This document shows, one piece after another, positions 52,146-61,141 of a stretch of DNA of 64,000 nucleotides. The notes beneath the pieces were generated by a model. The model made no database searches, was not told the DNA's origin, and saw nothing but the letters and a program-made list of their open reading frames with translations. Origin of the DNA: Ferruginibacter sp. (GTDB lineage: Bacteria > Bacteroidota > Bacteroidia > Chitinophagales > Chitinophagaceae); the NCBI GenBank assembly GCA_017983695.1, contig JAGOAX010000011.1, positions 103,942 to 167,941 of the forward strand, in the 5' to 3' direction. Numbering within the stretch: position 1 is the first letter of the stretch; each line of letters starts with the position of its first letter. A program made the position numbers and the translations under genes.

Positions 52146-53231
52146 TTGAAAAGACTTTTACTTTGGTGTTTATTCCTGTCATTCAATCTTGCTTCAATGG
52201 GGCAGGCATTTACCGTATCCACTCTTTTAGAAGCTGCTGCTGTACCAAAACTTAAATTTGATGCTTATATTTCAAAAAAAGGATTTGCATTAATCGAGTC
52301 ATCCTTTTTGGCCGATACAATTGCGAGGGATTTTGAGTACAAGAGTTGGGGGAAAAAGAAGGAAGCAGATTCTCCATTTGTGTTTGTAAAAAGAGCCATA
52401 ACAACTTTTAGTACAAAAGAAGATTTTTCTTTTAATTATCTCACTACTTCTTTAACTGAGTACCAAAAACTTAAAAGCGAAATAAAAAAGGAAGGATTTT
52501 TTTGTAATGCAGAAAAAGACTCTTTAACAGCCAAGGCCTTATTGTTCCAAAGTAAAGATGTCACAATAACGTTGCGCTCAAAAGTTATTGACACATTAAC
52601 TGAATATTCTTTCCTGGTGCGAAAGCAGGTGTTGCCTAAGCCAAAAGAAATTGTTTTTGCCGAAGATCTGGCAGTGTTTAATTCTCATGAATACCTCAGG
52701 TATTATTTTGGCGACAAGAATGTCAAAAAAGATATCTATTATTTATCTGAGCGGCAAATTGGAAAATGTACAGTTTTATTTCCTAATACTAACCGGCAGG
52801 TAGTGTTTTTGTGGGACGATGGTGTAAATGATAATAAGCTTTCAAAAATGTATATTGGCGGGCAATTAATGGCAGAGAGTTCTTTGGAGTATGATAAAAA
52901 TGTTGCACAGAATATCTGGCAACTTAAAAGTGGTATTCATGCAGGAATGAGTTTATACTCCTTGCGGCTGTTAAATGATGCTTCATTTAACTTTTACGGC
53001 GGAAACTCTTCCAATACAGGGATGGTGTTTACAGATAGTACCGGAAAAATTAATTTTAAAAGTGAAAATATAATTTTAGGCTGTATGAATTGTACAGATC
53101 CTAAATTTTTGCGGCAAACTGTAGTAAATTCTGATGAGGCAATTGGGGAAGAAAGAATTTTGTTTGTTCACACTATCATCTTCGATCCGGCAAAAAAAGC
53201 TCCTGTACAAAATCAGCAGGCTAAAAATTAG
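52146..53231 (+). CDS. Secreted protein of unknown function
   Basis: 361 residues, TTG start at 52146 placed because the signal peptide begins right there (KRLLLWCLFLSFNLASMGQA). The mature part is about 340 residues of mixed structure with no recognised domain. In its second half the pattern KSGIHAGMSLYSLRLLNDASFNFYGG appears. It may be a periplasmic or surface protein. An upstream direct/inverted repeat TTATGCAAAATGCATAA lies at about 52097. Confidence 0.6.
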   Translation: MKRLLLWCLFLSFNLASMGQAFTVSTLLEAAAVPKLKFDAYISKKGFALIESSFLADTIARDFEYKSWGKKKEADSPFVFVKRAITTFSTKEDFSFNYLTTSLTEYQKLKSEIKKEGFFCNAEKDSLTAKALLFQSKDVTITLRSKVIDTLTEYSFLVRKQVLPKPKEIVFAEDLAVFNSHEYLRYYFGDKNVKKDIYYLSERQIGKCTVLFPNTNRQVVFLWDDGVNDNKLSKMYIGGQLMAESSLEYDKNVAQNIWQLKSGIHAGMSLYSLRLLNDASFNFYGGNSSNTGMVFTDSTGKINFKSENIILGCMNCTDPKFLRQTVVNSDEAIGEERILFVHTIIFDPAKKAPVQNQQAKN

Positions 53232-53346
53232 TAGCGGCAGTAAAATCCCTTAAGGTTTATCAGGATTATTTATTTTTGAACCCTGAATTTTAGCGGAACT
53301 TTATCTTGAATTATTTGTTATTGCATTACAATTAAATATTATTACT

Positions 53347-54171
53347 ATGAAATATTTTTCTCTAATTGGGTTAGCAGTAATTTTTTCTATTGCCGGCTGC
53401 AATAATAACGAGACAGCTGAAAAAGAAACCGCTGCTAAAACTCCTGTAATTAAAACCGAAGATGTAAGCTATACATCCGACAGTGCTAAGCTTACAGGGT
53501 TTATTGCCTATGATTCAGCGATAAATAAAAAACTTCCTGTAGTATTAATTGTACACGAGTGGTGGGGACTTAACGATTATGTAAAAAGCCGTGCAAAACA
53601 ATTAGCTGGCCTTGGTTACCTGGCAATGGCAGTAGATATGTATGGAGATGGTAAAACAGGTAATGATCCTGAAGAGGCAGGCAAACTGGCAATGCCGTTT
53701 TATGAAAATCCTGCATTTGCAAAAAGCCGTTTTGATGCTGCACTTGCAAAAGTAAAAGCATATAGCCAGGCTGATACTACACAGATTGCAGCTATAGGGT
53801 ATTGCTTTGGAGGTTCAATGGTTTTAAATATGGCAAAACTTGGCGTAGGATTAAATGGCGTGGTTAGTTTTCATGGCAATCTGGCTGGTGTTCCGGCTGA
53901 TAAGAGCTTGCTAAAATCTAAAGTACTGGTTTGTCATGGTGCAGATGATCAATTTGTAAAACCTGAGGAGGTTGCTACATTTAAAAGGCAAATGGATTCG
54001 ATAGTTGCTGATTATACATTTAAACAATATACGGGGGCAACACATGCTTTCTCTAATCCGGCAGCAACTGAATGGGGTTTAAAGTTTAAAATACCTATTG
54101 CTTATAATGCTGCTGCTGATGCAGCTTCGTGGCAGGATATGAAAGATTTTTTTGGAAAAATATTTAAATAG
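53347..54171 (+). CDS. Dienelactone hydrolase family lipoprotein
   Basis: 274 residues. Lipoprotein signal with lipobox FSIAGC (Cys near residue 18). The DLH pattern is complete: VVLIVHEWWGLNDYVKSRAKQLAGLGYLAMAVDMYG, nucleophile Cys in AIGYCFGGSMVLNMA, Asp in LVCHGADDQFVKPEE, His in YTGATHAFSNPAA. Dienelactone hydrolases open lactone rings or cleave ester bonds. As an exported lipoprotein its natural substrate is unknown. A short convergent gene follows 5 nt away. Confidence 0.9.
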   Translation: MKYFSLIGLAVIFSIAGCNNNETAEKETAAKTPVIKTEDVSYTSDSAKLTGFIAYDSAINKKLPVVLIVHEWWGLNDYVKSRAKQLAGLGYLAMAVDMYGDGKTGNDPEEAGKLAMPFYENPAFAKSRFDAALAKVKAYSQADTTQIAAIGYCFGGSMVLNMAKLGVGLNGVVSFHGNLAGVPADKSLLKSKVLVCHGADDQFVKPEEVATFKRQMDSIVADYTFKQYTGATHAFSNPAATEWGLKFKIPIAYNAAADAASWQDMKDFFGKIFK

Positions 54172-54176
54172 AGCTT

Positions 54177-54440
54177 TTATTGTTCTTCTTCAATCAACTG
54201 TTGAAAATTATTTTCATTGTCCAGTATCCATACGGGGAGTTGCTGTTGTTGTATTTTCCAACCGCTGTCCTGCTTCTGCATTTCAAAAATAATGCGGTTA
54301 CCTCTGTCATCGGCAACATTAATAGAACACACATGTTTTTGCAATACATCACCATGCTTTCTAAAATTGAATTCTCTCAGGCGGCCATCTACTTTAATAA
54401 GCTTACTGAACTGGATGTTCTTAAAAAACTGGAGCTTCAT
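54177..54440 (-). CDS. Small conserved protein, unknown
   Basis: 87 residues from MKLQFFKNIQFSKLIKVDGRLREFNFRK (ATG 54440); the frame extends 17 codons upstream but the ATG is preferred. Beta-rich, with RIIFEMQKQDSGWKIQQQQLPVWI near its end. Not recognised; no signal peptide or membrane segment. Convergent with the dienelactone hydrolase gene, 5 nt apart. Confidence 0.55.
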   Translation of the reverse strand: MKLQFFKNIQFSKLIKVDGRLREFNFRKHGDVLQKHVCSINVADDRGNRIIFEMQKQDSGWKIQQQQLPVWILDNENNFQQLIEEEQ

Positions 54441-54950
54441 GTAATAAGATTTAGGTGTTAGGTATTTATTATATAGCAATTTAAGTGCCATTTATCCATA
54501 TTAAATCACCTGTTTGCTAAATGTGAAAAAATAATAATAACTATTTTATAAATTCCAAAAAAGGGCTGAAAATGTTACCAGGAATAATGCCAGTAAAAAG
54601 GGATTATTTAACATGATGCGCTAATTTAAAGTTAGTGAAATGAGCAAAATAAAAAAGCATCAAGCTGTTTTTACAAACCGGTTTACCCGAATTATAACTT
54701 ACAAACCCGATGCTCTTACTTGAGTAACTTTTTACTTTACGTATTTAGCTCCTCAATTATGTAATGAAGATACGATATCAATTAAAGTGTTTCCAAATTT
54801 TCAGTCTCAACTTTTTGCACGGTTTTTGCACTTTTTAATGCACATTTAGTGTGCAAAAACTTGCCCTGTTAAAAAAAAGAGAAAGTACCCTGATATTACT
54901 AAAATGATGTTTAAACATTGTATATTTGTCTTAGCTTAATTTTTTGTATT
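54441..54950. other. Intergenic region with inverted repeats, no gene recognised
   Basis: About 510 bases without a plausible coding frame. Notable: GTTTTTGCAC (54822-54831) and GTGCAAAAAC (54851-54860), perfect 10-bp arms, with the inner dyad TGCACA-TTTAG-TGTGCA at about 54839-54855. A further copy of TTTTTGCAC lies at 54812. GCATC (54658) and GATGC (54710) flank a 47-nt block. It could be an operator or a small RNA; I cannot decide. Confidence 0.5.
54921..54928 (+). promoter_or_regulatory. -7 promoter box upstream of the OB-fold/YceI unit
   Basis: TATATTTG is a perfect TAnnTTTG, 22 nt before the ATG at 54951. No TTTG is present at 17-23 nt upstream. Confidence 0.5.
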
Positions 54951-55421
54951 ATGAATATGGTGGTAACAAAAGGAAAAATGAACCCATGGTTAAAAAGATT
55001 GCTGATTGGGGGACTGTTGCTATTGCTTGCAGGTGGCGGAGCGATTTGGTATATATTCAACGAAAAATTTACTGATACCAGTGAACGTAAAGCCGCATTT
55101 ACTGTAAATGCAATTGACCTGATTCATGAATTTCAGCAAAGTGACAGTTTGGCGAATAAAAAATATGCAGAAAAGATAATTACAGTAAATGGCAGGATAT
55201 CGGAACTTGAAGCCGCAGATACTACTATTAATGTTAAAATGATAGATACTCTAACTGATGCTTATATCATTTTTGCATTTCAGCAACAGCATTTAAAAGA
55301 AGCAAAACAACTTAAAGAAGGCGATAGCGTTTCCATTAAAGGGTCATGCAGCGGAGGTATTTACAGCGAAATACTGGAAACTGAATTTATTACCTTCAAA
55401 CGCTGTGCAGTAAACAAATAA
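54951..55421 (+). CDS. tRNA_anti-like (OB-fold) membrane-anchored protein
   Basis: 156 residues from ATG 54951 (a second ATG at 54978 is possible). One N-terminal transmembrane segment (LLIGGLLLLLAGGGAIWYIF), then an extracytoplasmic OB-fold-like domain: AIDLIHEFQQSDSLANKKYAEKIITVNGRISELEAAD, and EGDSVSIKGSCSGG, the pattern of the tRNA_anti-like family (PF12869). It binds an unknown ligand, probably in the periplasm. Directly followed by the YceI gene (33 nt), so likely one operon. Confidence 0.78.
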   Translation: MNMVVTKGKMNPWLKRLLIGGLLLLLAGGGAIWYIFNEKFTDTSERKAAFTVNAIDLIHEFQQSDSLANKKYAEKIITVNGRISELEAADTTINVKMIDTLTDAYIIFAFQQQHLKEAKQLKEGDSVSIKGSCSGGIYSEILETEFITFKRCAVNK

Positions 55422-55454
55422 ATTTTAAACAAAACAAATAAAAATCATAAACAA

Positions 55455-56003
55455 ATGAAAAAGTCGATCATTCTTTTTGCCCTGGTAGGTTTAGTAACTG
55501 TTTCTTTTGCACAAAAGAAAAAAACAACCACTTCTGCAACAATTAATTTTGATGCAACAACCAGTAAAGATGCTTTACCAAAAGCAGAAAATAAAACAGT
55601 TGTTGCTGCGCTTAATACAAAAACAGGTGATGTAGCATTTGAAGCAATTATAAAAAACTTCTCTTTTACTAACCCAAAAATACAGGAACATTTTAATGGG
55701 GCAAGCTGGATGGATTCTGACAAATTTCCTAAAGCAACTTTTAAAGGTAAAATCACAAACCTGGCTGCTGTAAATTTTAAAACAGATGGCACTTACAGTG
55801 CAACTGTAACAGGAGACCTTATTATGCACGGCGTAACAAAGCCAGTTACCACAACTGCAACTATTGTTGTTAAAGGTAAAGCTGTTACTACTACATCCGA
55901 CTTTAAAGTAGCACTTGCAGATTATGGCGTTAATGGTCCGGCAATTGGTGCTGGAAAAGTGGCTACAGAACCTAAAATATCAGTTGTAGCAGAATTTAAA
56001 TAA
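55455..56003 (+). CDS. YceI family protein
   Basis: 182 residues with a signal peptide (MKKSIILFALVGLVTVSFAQ). YceI domain: TTTSATINFDATTSKDALPKAENKTVVAALNTKTGDVAFEAIIKNFSFTNPKIQEHFN, then ATFKGKITNLAAVN, and VTGDLIMHGVTKPVTTTATI. The lipocalin-like barrel binds an isoprenoid or other lipid in characterised members. Periplasmic. Followed by a strong terminator. Confidence 0.9.
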   Translation: MKKSIILFALVGLVTVSFAQKKKTTTSATINFDATTSKDALPKAENKTVVAALNTKTGDVAFEAIIKNFSFTNPKIQEHFNGASWMDSDKFPKATFKGKITNLAAVNFKTDGTYSATVTGDLIMHGVTKPVTTTATIVVKGKAVTTTSDFKVALADYGVNGPAIGAGKVATEPKISVVAEFK

Positions 56004-56021
56004 GCATGAGTTAAGTATAGT

Positions 56022-56066
56022 ATCCCGTAAATGAAACGTAAGTTTTATTTACGGGATTTCTTTTTT
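56022..56066 (+). terminator. Strong terminator after the YceI gene
   Basis: ATCCCGTAAATGAAAC and GTTTTATTTACGGGAT (ending near 56057) form a 16-pair stem with one G-T wobble and loop GTAA, followed by TTCTTTTTT. Confidence 0.85.
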
Positions 56067-56104
56067 AAACCCTATACCTCTAAACATCAAAGCCCAAAAC
56101 TTCT

Positions 56105-56112
56105 TACTTTTG
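56105..56112 (+). promoter_or_regulatory. -7 promoter box of prfB
   Basis: TACTTTTG, a perfect TAnnTTTG, 4 nt before the ATG at 56117, so the mRNA would begin almost at the start codon. Confidence 0.5.
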
Positions 56113-56116
56113 CAGC

Positions 56117-57212
56117 ATGACAATAGAACAAATAAAGGCTCTGAGAGATCGCACAACGGTTTTGAAGAGATTTCTTTGATGTAGAGAACAGGGAAGCTAA
56201 AACAGCAAACGACAAACAACTCTCTCTTTCGCCGGGCTTTTGGGATGATAACGCCAGGGCTACAGCCATTCTCAAAGAAACTAAGGTAAACGAATACTGG
56301 ATCAATCTTTTTTATGCAGTAAATACTGCTGTTGAAGATTTTGCTGTACTCTTCGAATTCTGGAAGGCAGGTGACACTACCGAAGAAGAAGTAAAAGCCG
56401 CCTATGACGATGCCGTAAATAAAATTGAAGAGGCCGAATTTAAAAGTACACTTAACGAACCTGAAGATGAACTGCCAGCCATGCTGCAGATAAATAGTGG
56501 CGCTGGTGGAACGGAAAGCCAGGACTGGGCCGAAATGCTGGCCCGTATGTTTAGAATGTACGGCGAAAAGCAGGGCTGGACCGTTACTGAAATGGACTGG
56601 CAATGGGGTGATGGCGCCGGTATTAAAACCTGTACTTATAAATTTGAAGGTGCATTTGCATATGGCTTTTTAAAATCAGAAAGCGGGGTGCATCGCCTGG
56701 TGCGTATTTCACCATTTGATAGTAATGCCAGAAGGCACACATCTTTTGTGTCGGTAAATGTGTATCCATTGGTGGATGATACTATCAATATTGAGATCAA
56801 TCCTGCCGATGTAAAAATGGAAACCAGCCGAAGCGGTGGTGCAGGCGGACAAAATGTAAATAAGGTAGAAACTAAAGTACAGTTAACGCATATTCCCACA
56901 GGCATTGTAGTGGTTTGCCAGCAGGATAGAAGCCAGCTTGGCAACCGGGAACTTGCAATGCAAATGCTGAAAAGCCGTTTGTACGAAATGGAATTACAGC
57001 GCCGCAACGAAATAAAAGATGCGGCAAATAGTAAAAAGAAAAAGATAGAATGGGGCAGCCAGATACGGTCTTATGTTTTTCATCCTTATAAAATGATAAA
57101 AGACCACCGCACCGACTATGAAGTGGGCAATGTAGGGCCGGTAATGGATGGAGAACTGGATGGATTTATTAAAGCATATTTGATGAGTGAGAAGGAAGAA
57201 CAAAGTAGTTAA
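56117..57212 (+). CDS. prfB: Peptide chain release factor 2, with programmed +1 frameshift
   Basis: 364 residues in total, coded as 56117-56176 joined to 56178-57212. The first 20 codons (ATG ... AGA TTT CTT) run into an in-frame TGA at 56177-56179. Skipping one base at CTT TGA continues as GAT GTA GAG. After the shift the sequence is uninterrupted: SLSPGFWDDNARA, LQINSGAGGTESQDWAEMLARM, and RSGGAGGQNVNKVETKVQLTHIPTG, the last with the GGQ motif that triggers peptide release at UGA and UAA. The SPF selectivity motif of RF2 (RISPFDSNARRHTSF) is present. The stop is UGA, so the protein's own level sets the frameshift rate. An upstream purine-rich stimulator is weak (GAAGAGA), see findings. Confidence 0.95.
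56174..56179 (+). promoter_or_regulatory. Programmed frameshift site CTTTGA in prfB
   Basis: The slippery CTT followed by the UGA stop codon, at codon 20-21, is the site used in most bacterial prfB genes. Confidence 0.92.
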
Positions 57213-57326
57213 TTTTGAGACGAACATTTGTAATTCTATTTGGCATCGTTGCGTCGCACTCTTGTACGTCATACCTTTGCTCAACATTAAAATCGAACAG
57301 TATTTAAATATCTAAAAATCATTTTT

Positions 57327-58961
57327 ATGCAATACGGAGATTTTTATTACCCCATGCCGGCAAACGAACCAGTACTTTCTTATGGCCCTGGTTCTGCCGA
57401 AAAGAAAAGATTAAAAGAAGTTTTAGCAGTGTTAAAAAAAGAAAAGATAGATGTACCCATGTATATCGGTGCAGATGAAGTACGTACCAGTAAAAAAGTG
57501 GCCATGCACCCACCGCATGAGCGCAAACATGTATTGGGATATTTTAATGAAGGTGATGCCAGCCATGTAAAAAAAGCCATTGCTGCAGCATTAAGGGCAA
57601 AAGATAAATGGGCTAACATGAGTTGGGAAAACCGGGCTAATATATTTTTAAAAGCAGCCGATCTGTTAGCTACAAAATATCGTCCTTATATTAACGGCAC
57701 TACCATGTTAGGCCAAAGTAAAAATGCTTTCCAGGCAGAGATTGATGCGGCTTGTGAGTTAATAGATTTCTTACGTTTTAATGTTCATTTCTTAAGTGAT
57801 ATTTATCGTCAGCAACCCATCAGTGGTGCCGGAATGAATAACAGGATGGAATACCGTCCGCTTGAAGGATTTGTATTTGCATTAACGCCATTTAATTTTA
57901 CGGCTATCGGAGGTAACCTTCCAACATCTGCTGCAATGTGCGGCAATGTGGTGGTTTGGAAATGTGCCAACACACAGGTGTACAGTGCACAAATGTTCAT
58001 GCGTATTTTAAAAGAAGCCGGTTTACCGGATGGTGTTATCAACCTTGTTTTTGTAGATGGCCCAACAGCAGGAAGTGTTATTTTCAATCATCCCGATTTT
58101 GCAGGTATACATTTTACAGGAAGTACCGGTGTATTTAATTTTATGTGGAAGACGATAGGAGAAAATATGAACCTGTATAAATCTTATCCCCGTATTGTTG
58201 GCGAAACCGGCGGTAAGGATTTTGTTATTGCACATAAATCTGCCAACCCCGATGTGGTGGTGGCTGCATTGGCCCGTGGCGCATTTGAATACCAGGGACA
58301 AAAATGTTCGGCAGCATCAAGGGCATACATTCCATCCAATATCGCAGCAGAAGTAAAAAAGAAATTGGTGGCAGAAGTTAAAACCATGAAAATGGGAACG
58401 GTAGAAGACTTTACCAATTTTGTAAACGCTGTTATTGATGAAAAGAGTTTTGATAAATTAGAGAGCTATATAAAAGGAGCAAGAAAAAGAGATAGTAAAG
58501 CTAAAATTTTAGTGGGTGGAAAATGCGGTAAAACCGAAGGCTTCTTTATTGAACCAACAGTAATTGAAACTACCGATCCAACATATGTAACCATGTGCGA
58601 AGAATTGTTTGGCCCGGTACTTACTTTGTATGTGTACGATGAAAATAAATTTGACGATGCGTTGAAATTGGTTGACAGTACTTCTCCCTATGCATTAACA
58701 GGTGCAGTTATTGCCCAAGACCGATATGCAGTGGAATTAGCAACTAATAAACTCCGTAATAGTGCCGGTAATTTTTATATTAACGATAAGCCAACCGGTG
58801 CAGTGGTAGGCCAGCAACCATTTGGCGGGGCAAGGGCAAGCGGTACTAATGATAAAGCAGGTTCTCTTTTAAACTTATACCGTTGGTTAAGTGCCAGAAC
58901 AATAAAGGAAACATTTAATCCTCCAATTGATTATCGTTATCCGTTTTTACAGGAGAAATAA
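57327..58961 (+). CDS. pruA: L-glutamate gamma-semialdehyde dehydrogenase (1-pyrroline-5-carboxylate dehydrogenase)
   Basis: 544 residues. Aldehyde dehydrogenase fold; typical P5C-dehydrogenase sequence: GFVFALTPFNFTAIGGNLPTSAAMCGNVVVWKCAN, the Gly motif FTGSTGVFNFMWKTIG, catalytic Glu in RIVGETGGKDFVIAH, catalytic Cys in YQGQKCSAASRAYIP, and GGARASGTNDKAGS near the C-terminus. Oxidises glutamate semialdehyde to glutamate in proline breakdown. No prodh gene adjacent. Upstream lies a 114-nt spacer with the dispersed repeat GCGTCGCACTC. Confidence 0.96.
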   Translation: MQYGDFYYPMPANEPVLSYGPGSAEKKRLKEVLAVLKKEKIDVPMYIGADEVRTSKKVAMHPPHERKHVLGYFNEGDASHVKKAIAAALRAKDKWANMSWENRANIFLKAADLLATKYRPYINGTTMLGQSKNAFQAEIDAACELIDFLRFNVHFLSDIYRQQPISGAGMNNRMEYRPLEGFVFALTPFNFTAIGGNLPTSAAMCGNVVVWKCANTQVYSAQMFMRILKEAGLPDGVINLVFVDGPTAGSVIFNHPDFAGIHFTGSTGVFNFMWKTIGENMNLYKSYPRIVGETGGKDFVIAHKSANPDVVVAALARGAFEYQGQKCSAASRAYIPSNIAAEVKKKLVAEVKTMKMGTVEDFTNFVNAVIDEKSFDKLESYIKGARKRDSKAKILVGGKCGKTEGFFIEPTVIETTDPTYVTMCEELFGPVLTLYVYDENKFDDALKLVDSTSPYALTGAVIAQDRYAVELATNKLRNSAGNFYINDKPTGAVVGQQPFGGARASGTNDKAGSLLNLYRWLSARTIKETFNPPIDYRYPFLQEK

Positions 58962-58965
58962 AATT

Positions 58966-58993
58966 TCGGTCCTCTTCACGGAGGGCTTTTTTA
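58966..58993 (+). terminator. Terminator after pruA
   Basis: GTCCTC, loop TTCACG, GAGGGC with one G-T pair, then TTTTTT. Confidence 0.75.
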
Positions 58994-59034
58994 TCAAAGA
59001 ATAACAGATAAATTCGCTTTATAAATATTTTGTT

Positions 59035-59544
59035 TTGAAAACAATTTTAGATAAACAACAACTCTATCTTACTATTTTAAGGTTATCTCACCAACTATTG
59101 GAGAATCATTTGGATTTAAAAGATGTGGTATTTATTGGCCTGCAGCCACGTGGCGTGAAAGTGAGCAATCTTGTTGTAGAAGCTATAAAAAGACTTTGCC
59201 CCGGCGAAAATGTGCAATATGGTATTTTAGATATTACTTTTTATCGGGATGATATCAGGGACGAATTGCATGTAGCCAATAAAACAGACATACCTTTTTC
59301 TATCGAAGACAAAAAAGTTGTTCTTATTGACGATGTTTTATATACCGGCAGAACAATAAGAGCGGCATTGGATGCACTGCAGGATTTTGGCAGGCCAAAG
59401 AAAGTGGAGTTATGTGTTTTGGTAGATAGAAGATTTAACCGGGAGCTCCCCATACAACCTGATTATTGTGGTAAAGCCATTGATTCGCTCATCTCTCAAA
59501 AAGTAAAAGTGGAGTGGGACAGGGAAGAAGTAGTTTTGTATTAA
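59035..59544 (+). CDS. pyrR: PyrR: pyrimidine operon attenuator / uracil phosphoribosyltransferase
   Basis: 169 residues, TTG start at 59035. Phosphoribosyltransferase fold with the PRPP loop VVLIDDVLYTGRTIRAALDAL, then KKVELCVLVDRRFNRELPIQPDYCGK, matching PyrR. In low-GC Gram-positives PyrR binds pyr mRNA; whether it regulates RNA here is unproven, as the signals known elsewhere are not visible. Directly upstream of pyrB, 134 nt apart. Confidence 0.9.
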   Translation: MKTILDKQQLYLTILRLSHQLLENHLDLKDVVFIGLQPRGVKVSNLVVEAIKRLCPGENVQYGILDITFYRDDIRDELHVANKTDIPFSIEDKKVVLIDDVLYTGRTIRAALDALQDFGRPKKVELCVLVDRRFNRELPIQPDYCGKAIDSLISQKVKVEWDREEVVLY

Positions 59545-59678
59545 TGAATAATCAGTTAATGGATAATGCATAATGTTGTAAACCTGAAGCATTTCATAAA
59601 GAAGATAAAGCCTTGAAATGAGAAAATTATTCATTTTTAATTATTCAATTATCCATTATTACTTAACTTCGCTGCTTA

Positions 59679-60608
59679 ATGCAACTATCTACCAAACATT
59701 TATTAGGCATTAAAGATCTCATACCTGAAGATATTTCCCTTATTTTATCTACTGCCACTCAATTCAAAGAAGTTTTACAGCGTTCCATTAAAAAAGTACC
59801 TTCTTTACGGGATGTTACCATTGTAAACCTGTTTTACGAAAACAGCACCCGTACCAGGTTCTCTTTTGAGCTGGCCGAAAAGAGATTAAGTGCCGATACT
59901 ATTAATTTTACTGTTTCCGGTTCTTCTGCAGCTAAAGGCGAAACTTTGCTGGATACGGTAAATAATATTTTAAGTATGAAAGTGGATATGGTGGTAATGC
60001 GCCATAGTGCCAGCGGTGCACCCCATTTTTTAGCAAAGCATATTCCTGCGGCAATTATTAATGCCGGCGATGGTATTAACGAACATCCTACTCAAGCATT
60101 ATTAGACGCCTTCTCCATACAGGAAAAATTAGGTTCGCTTGCCGGGAAGAAAATTGTTTTAATAGGCGATATCATGCATTCCCGTGTTGCACTCAGCAAT
60201 ATTTATTTATTGAATAAAATGGGTGCAGAAGTTATGGTAGCCGGTCCGCCAACATTAATACCAAAATATATTGCAGAAGCATTGAACGTAAAAGTAGAAT
60301 ACAATTTAAAAAAAGCGTTGGAATGGTGTGATGTAGCCAATGTGTTACGCATTCAGTTAGAGCGGCAGAACCAGGTATTATTTTCTTCATTAAGGGAGTA
60401 TAATTTGGCATATGGAGTAAGCAGGAAATTGCTGGATGGATTAAAAAAGGAAATTGTAATTATGCATCCGGGCCCGATAAACAGGGGCGTGGAAATTGAC
60501 AGTGATGTCGCAGATAGTAAGCAATCAATAATTTTACAACAGGTAGAAAATGGGGTGGCAGTAAGGATGGCTGCATTGTATCTATTGTCGGGGAAAAGAG
60601 GAGAGTAA
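59679..60608 (+). CDS. pyrB: Aspartate carbamoyltransferase, catalytic subunit
   Basis: 309 residues. Carbamoyl-phosphate site FYENSTRTRFSFELAEKRL (Ser-Thr-Arg-Thr-Arg), MRHSASGAPHFLA, INAGDGINEHPTQALLDAFSI, GDIMHSRVALSNIYLL and IMHPGPINRGVEI. Catalyses the committed step of pyrimidine synthesis. No pyrI (regulatory subunit) in the window. A palindrome-rich AT segment precedes it (AATGGATAAT and ATTATCCATT). Confidence 0.95.
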   Translation: MQLSTKHLLGIKDLIPEDISLILSTATQFKEVLQRSIKKVPSLRDVTIVNLFYENSTRTRFSFELAEKRLSADTINFTVSGSSAAKGETLLDTVNNILSMKVDMVVMRHSASGAPHFLAKHIPAAIINAGDGINEHPTQALLDAFSIQEKLGSLAGKKIVLIGDIMHSRVALSNIYLLNKMGAEVMVAGPPTLIPKYIAEALNVKVEYNLKKALEWCDVANVLRIQLERQNQVLFSSLREYNLAYGVSRKLLDGLKKEIVIMHPGPINRGVEIDSDVADSKQSIILQQVENGVAVRMAALYLLSGKRGE

Positions 60609-60661
60609 GTAATAACTCAACGAATTACCAATAACGAATTAACCAATTAACTATTCTTGCC

Positions 60662-61141
60662 ATGCAACGTATCTGCTTATTCCCCGGTACTTTCGACCCC
60701 GTAACATTAGGCCATATAGATATTATTGATAGGGCATTGCCACTGTTTGATAAATTGGTTATTGGTATTGGACGCAATGTAAATAAAGCGCCTATGTTTT
60801 CTGAAGAACAAAGATTGCTTTGGATAAGAGAAATTTATAAGGCTGATTCTAAAGTGGAAGCTGTGATTTATGATGGCTTAACTGTTGATTGTTGTAAAAG
60901 TGTTGGTGCAAATTTTATTTTAAGAGGCATCCGTTACGTTAACGATTTTGAATATGAAAAAGCGATTGCAGATATGAACCGTAGTCTGGAGGGTAATATC
61001 GAAACCATATTTCTCACTTGCCTTCCTCAATATACTTCAGTAGCTTCTACGCTGGTACGTGATGTATTACGTAATGGTGGTGATGTTTCCCAGTTTTTAC
61101 CTGATGCTGTTAACGCATCAATTAAAAAAGCAAATAAGTAA
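60662..61141 (+). CDS. coaD: Pantetheine-phosphate adenylyltransferase
   Basis: 159 residues. Nucleotidyltransferase motif FPGTFDPVTLGHIDIIDRA (HxGH-type T/HLGH), ILRGIRYVNDFEYEKAIADMNRSL and TCLPQYTSVASTLVRDVLRNGGDVSQFLP. Penultimate step of coenzyme A synthesis. Stop overlaps the thioesterase start (TAATG). Confidence 0.95.
   Translation: MQRICLFPGTFDPVTLGHIDIIDRALPLFDKLVIGIGRNVNKAPMFSEEQRLLWIREIYKADSKVEAVIYDGLTVDCCKSVGANFILRGIRYVNDFEYEKAIADMNRSLEGNIETIFLTCLPQYTSVASTLVRDVLRNGGDVSQFLPDAVNASIKKANK

Noticed and set aside
56117..56480. prfB read as a pseudogene because of an early stop
   Set aside because: The CTT TGA site with full-length coding after a +1 shift is the normal programmed frameshift of RF2.
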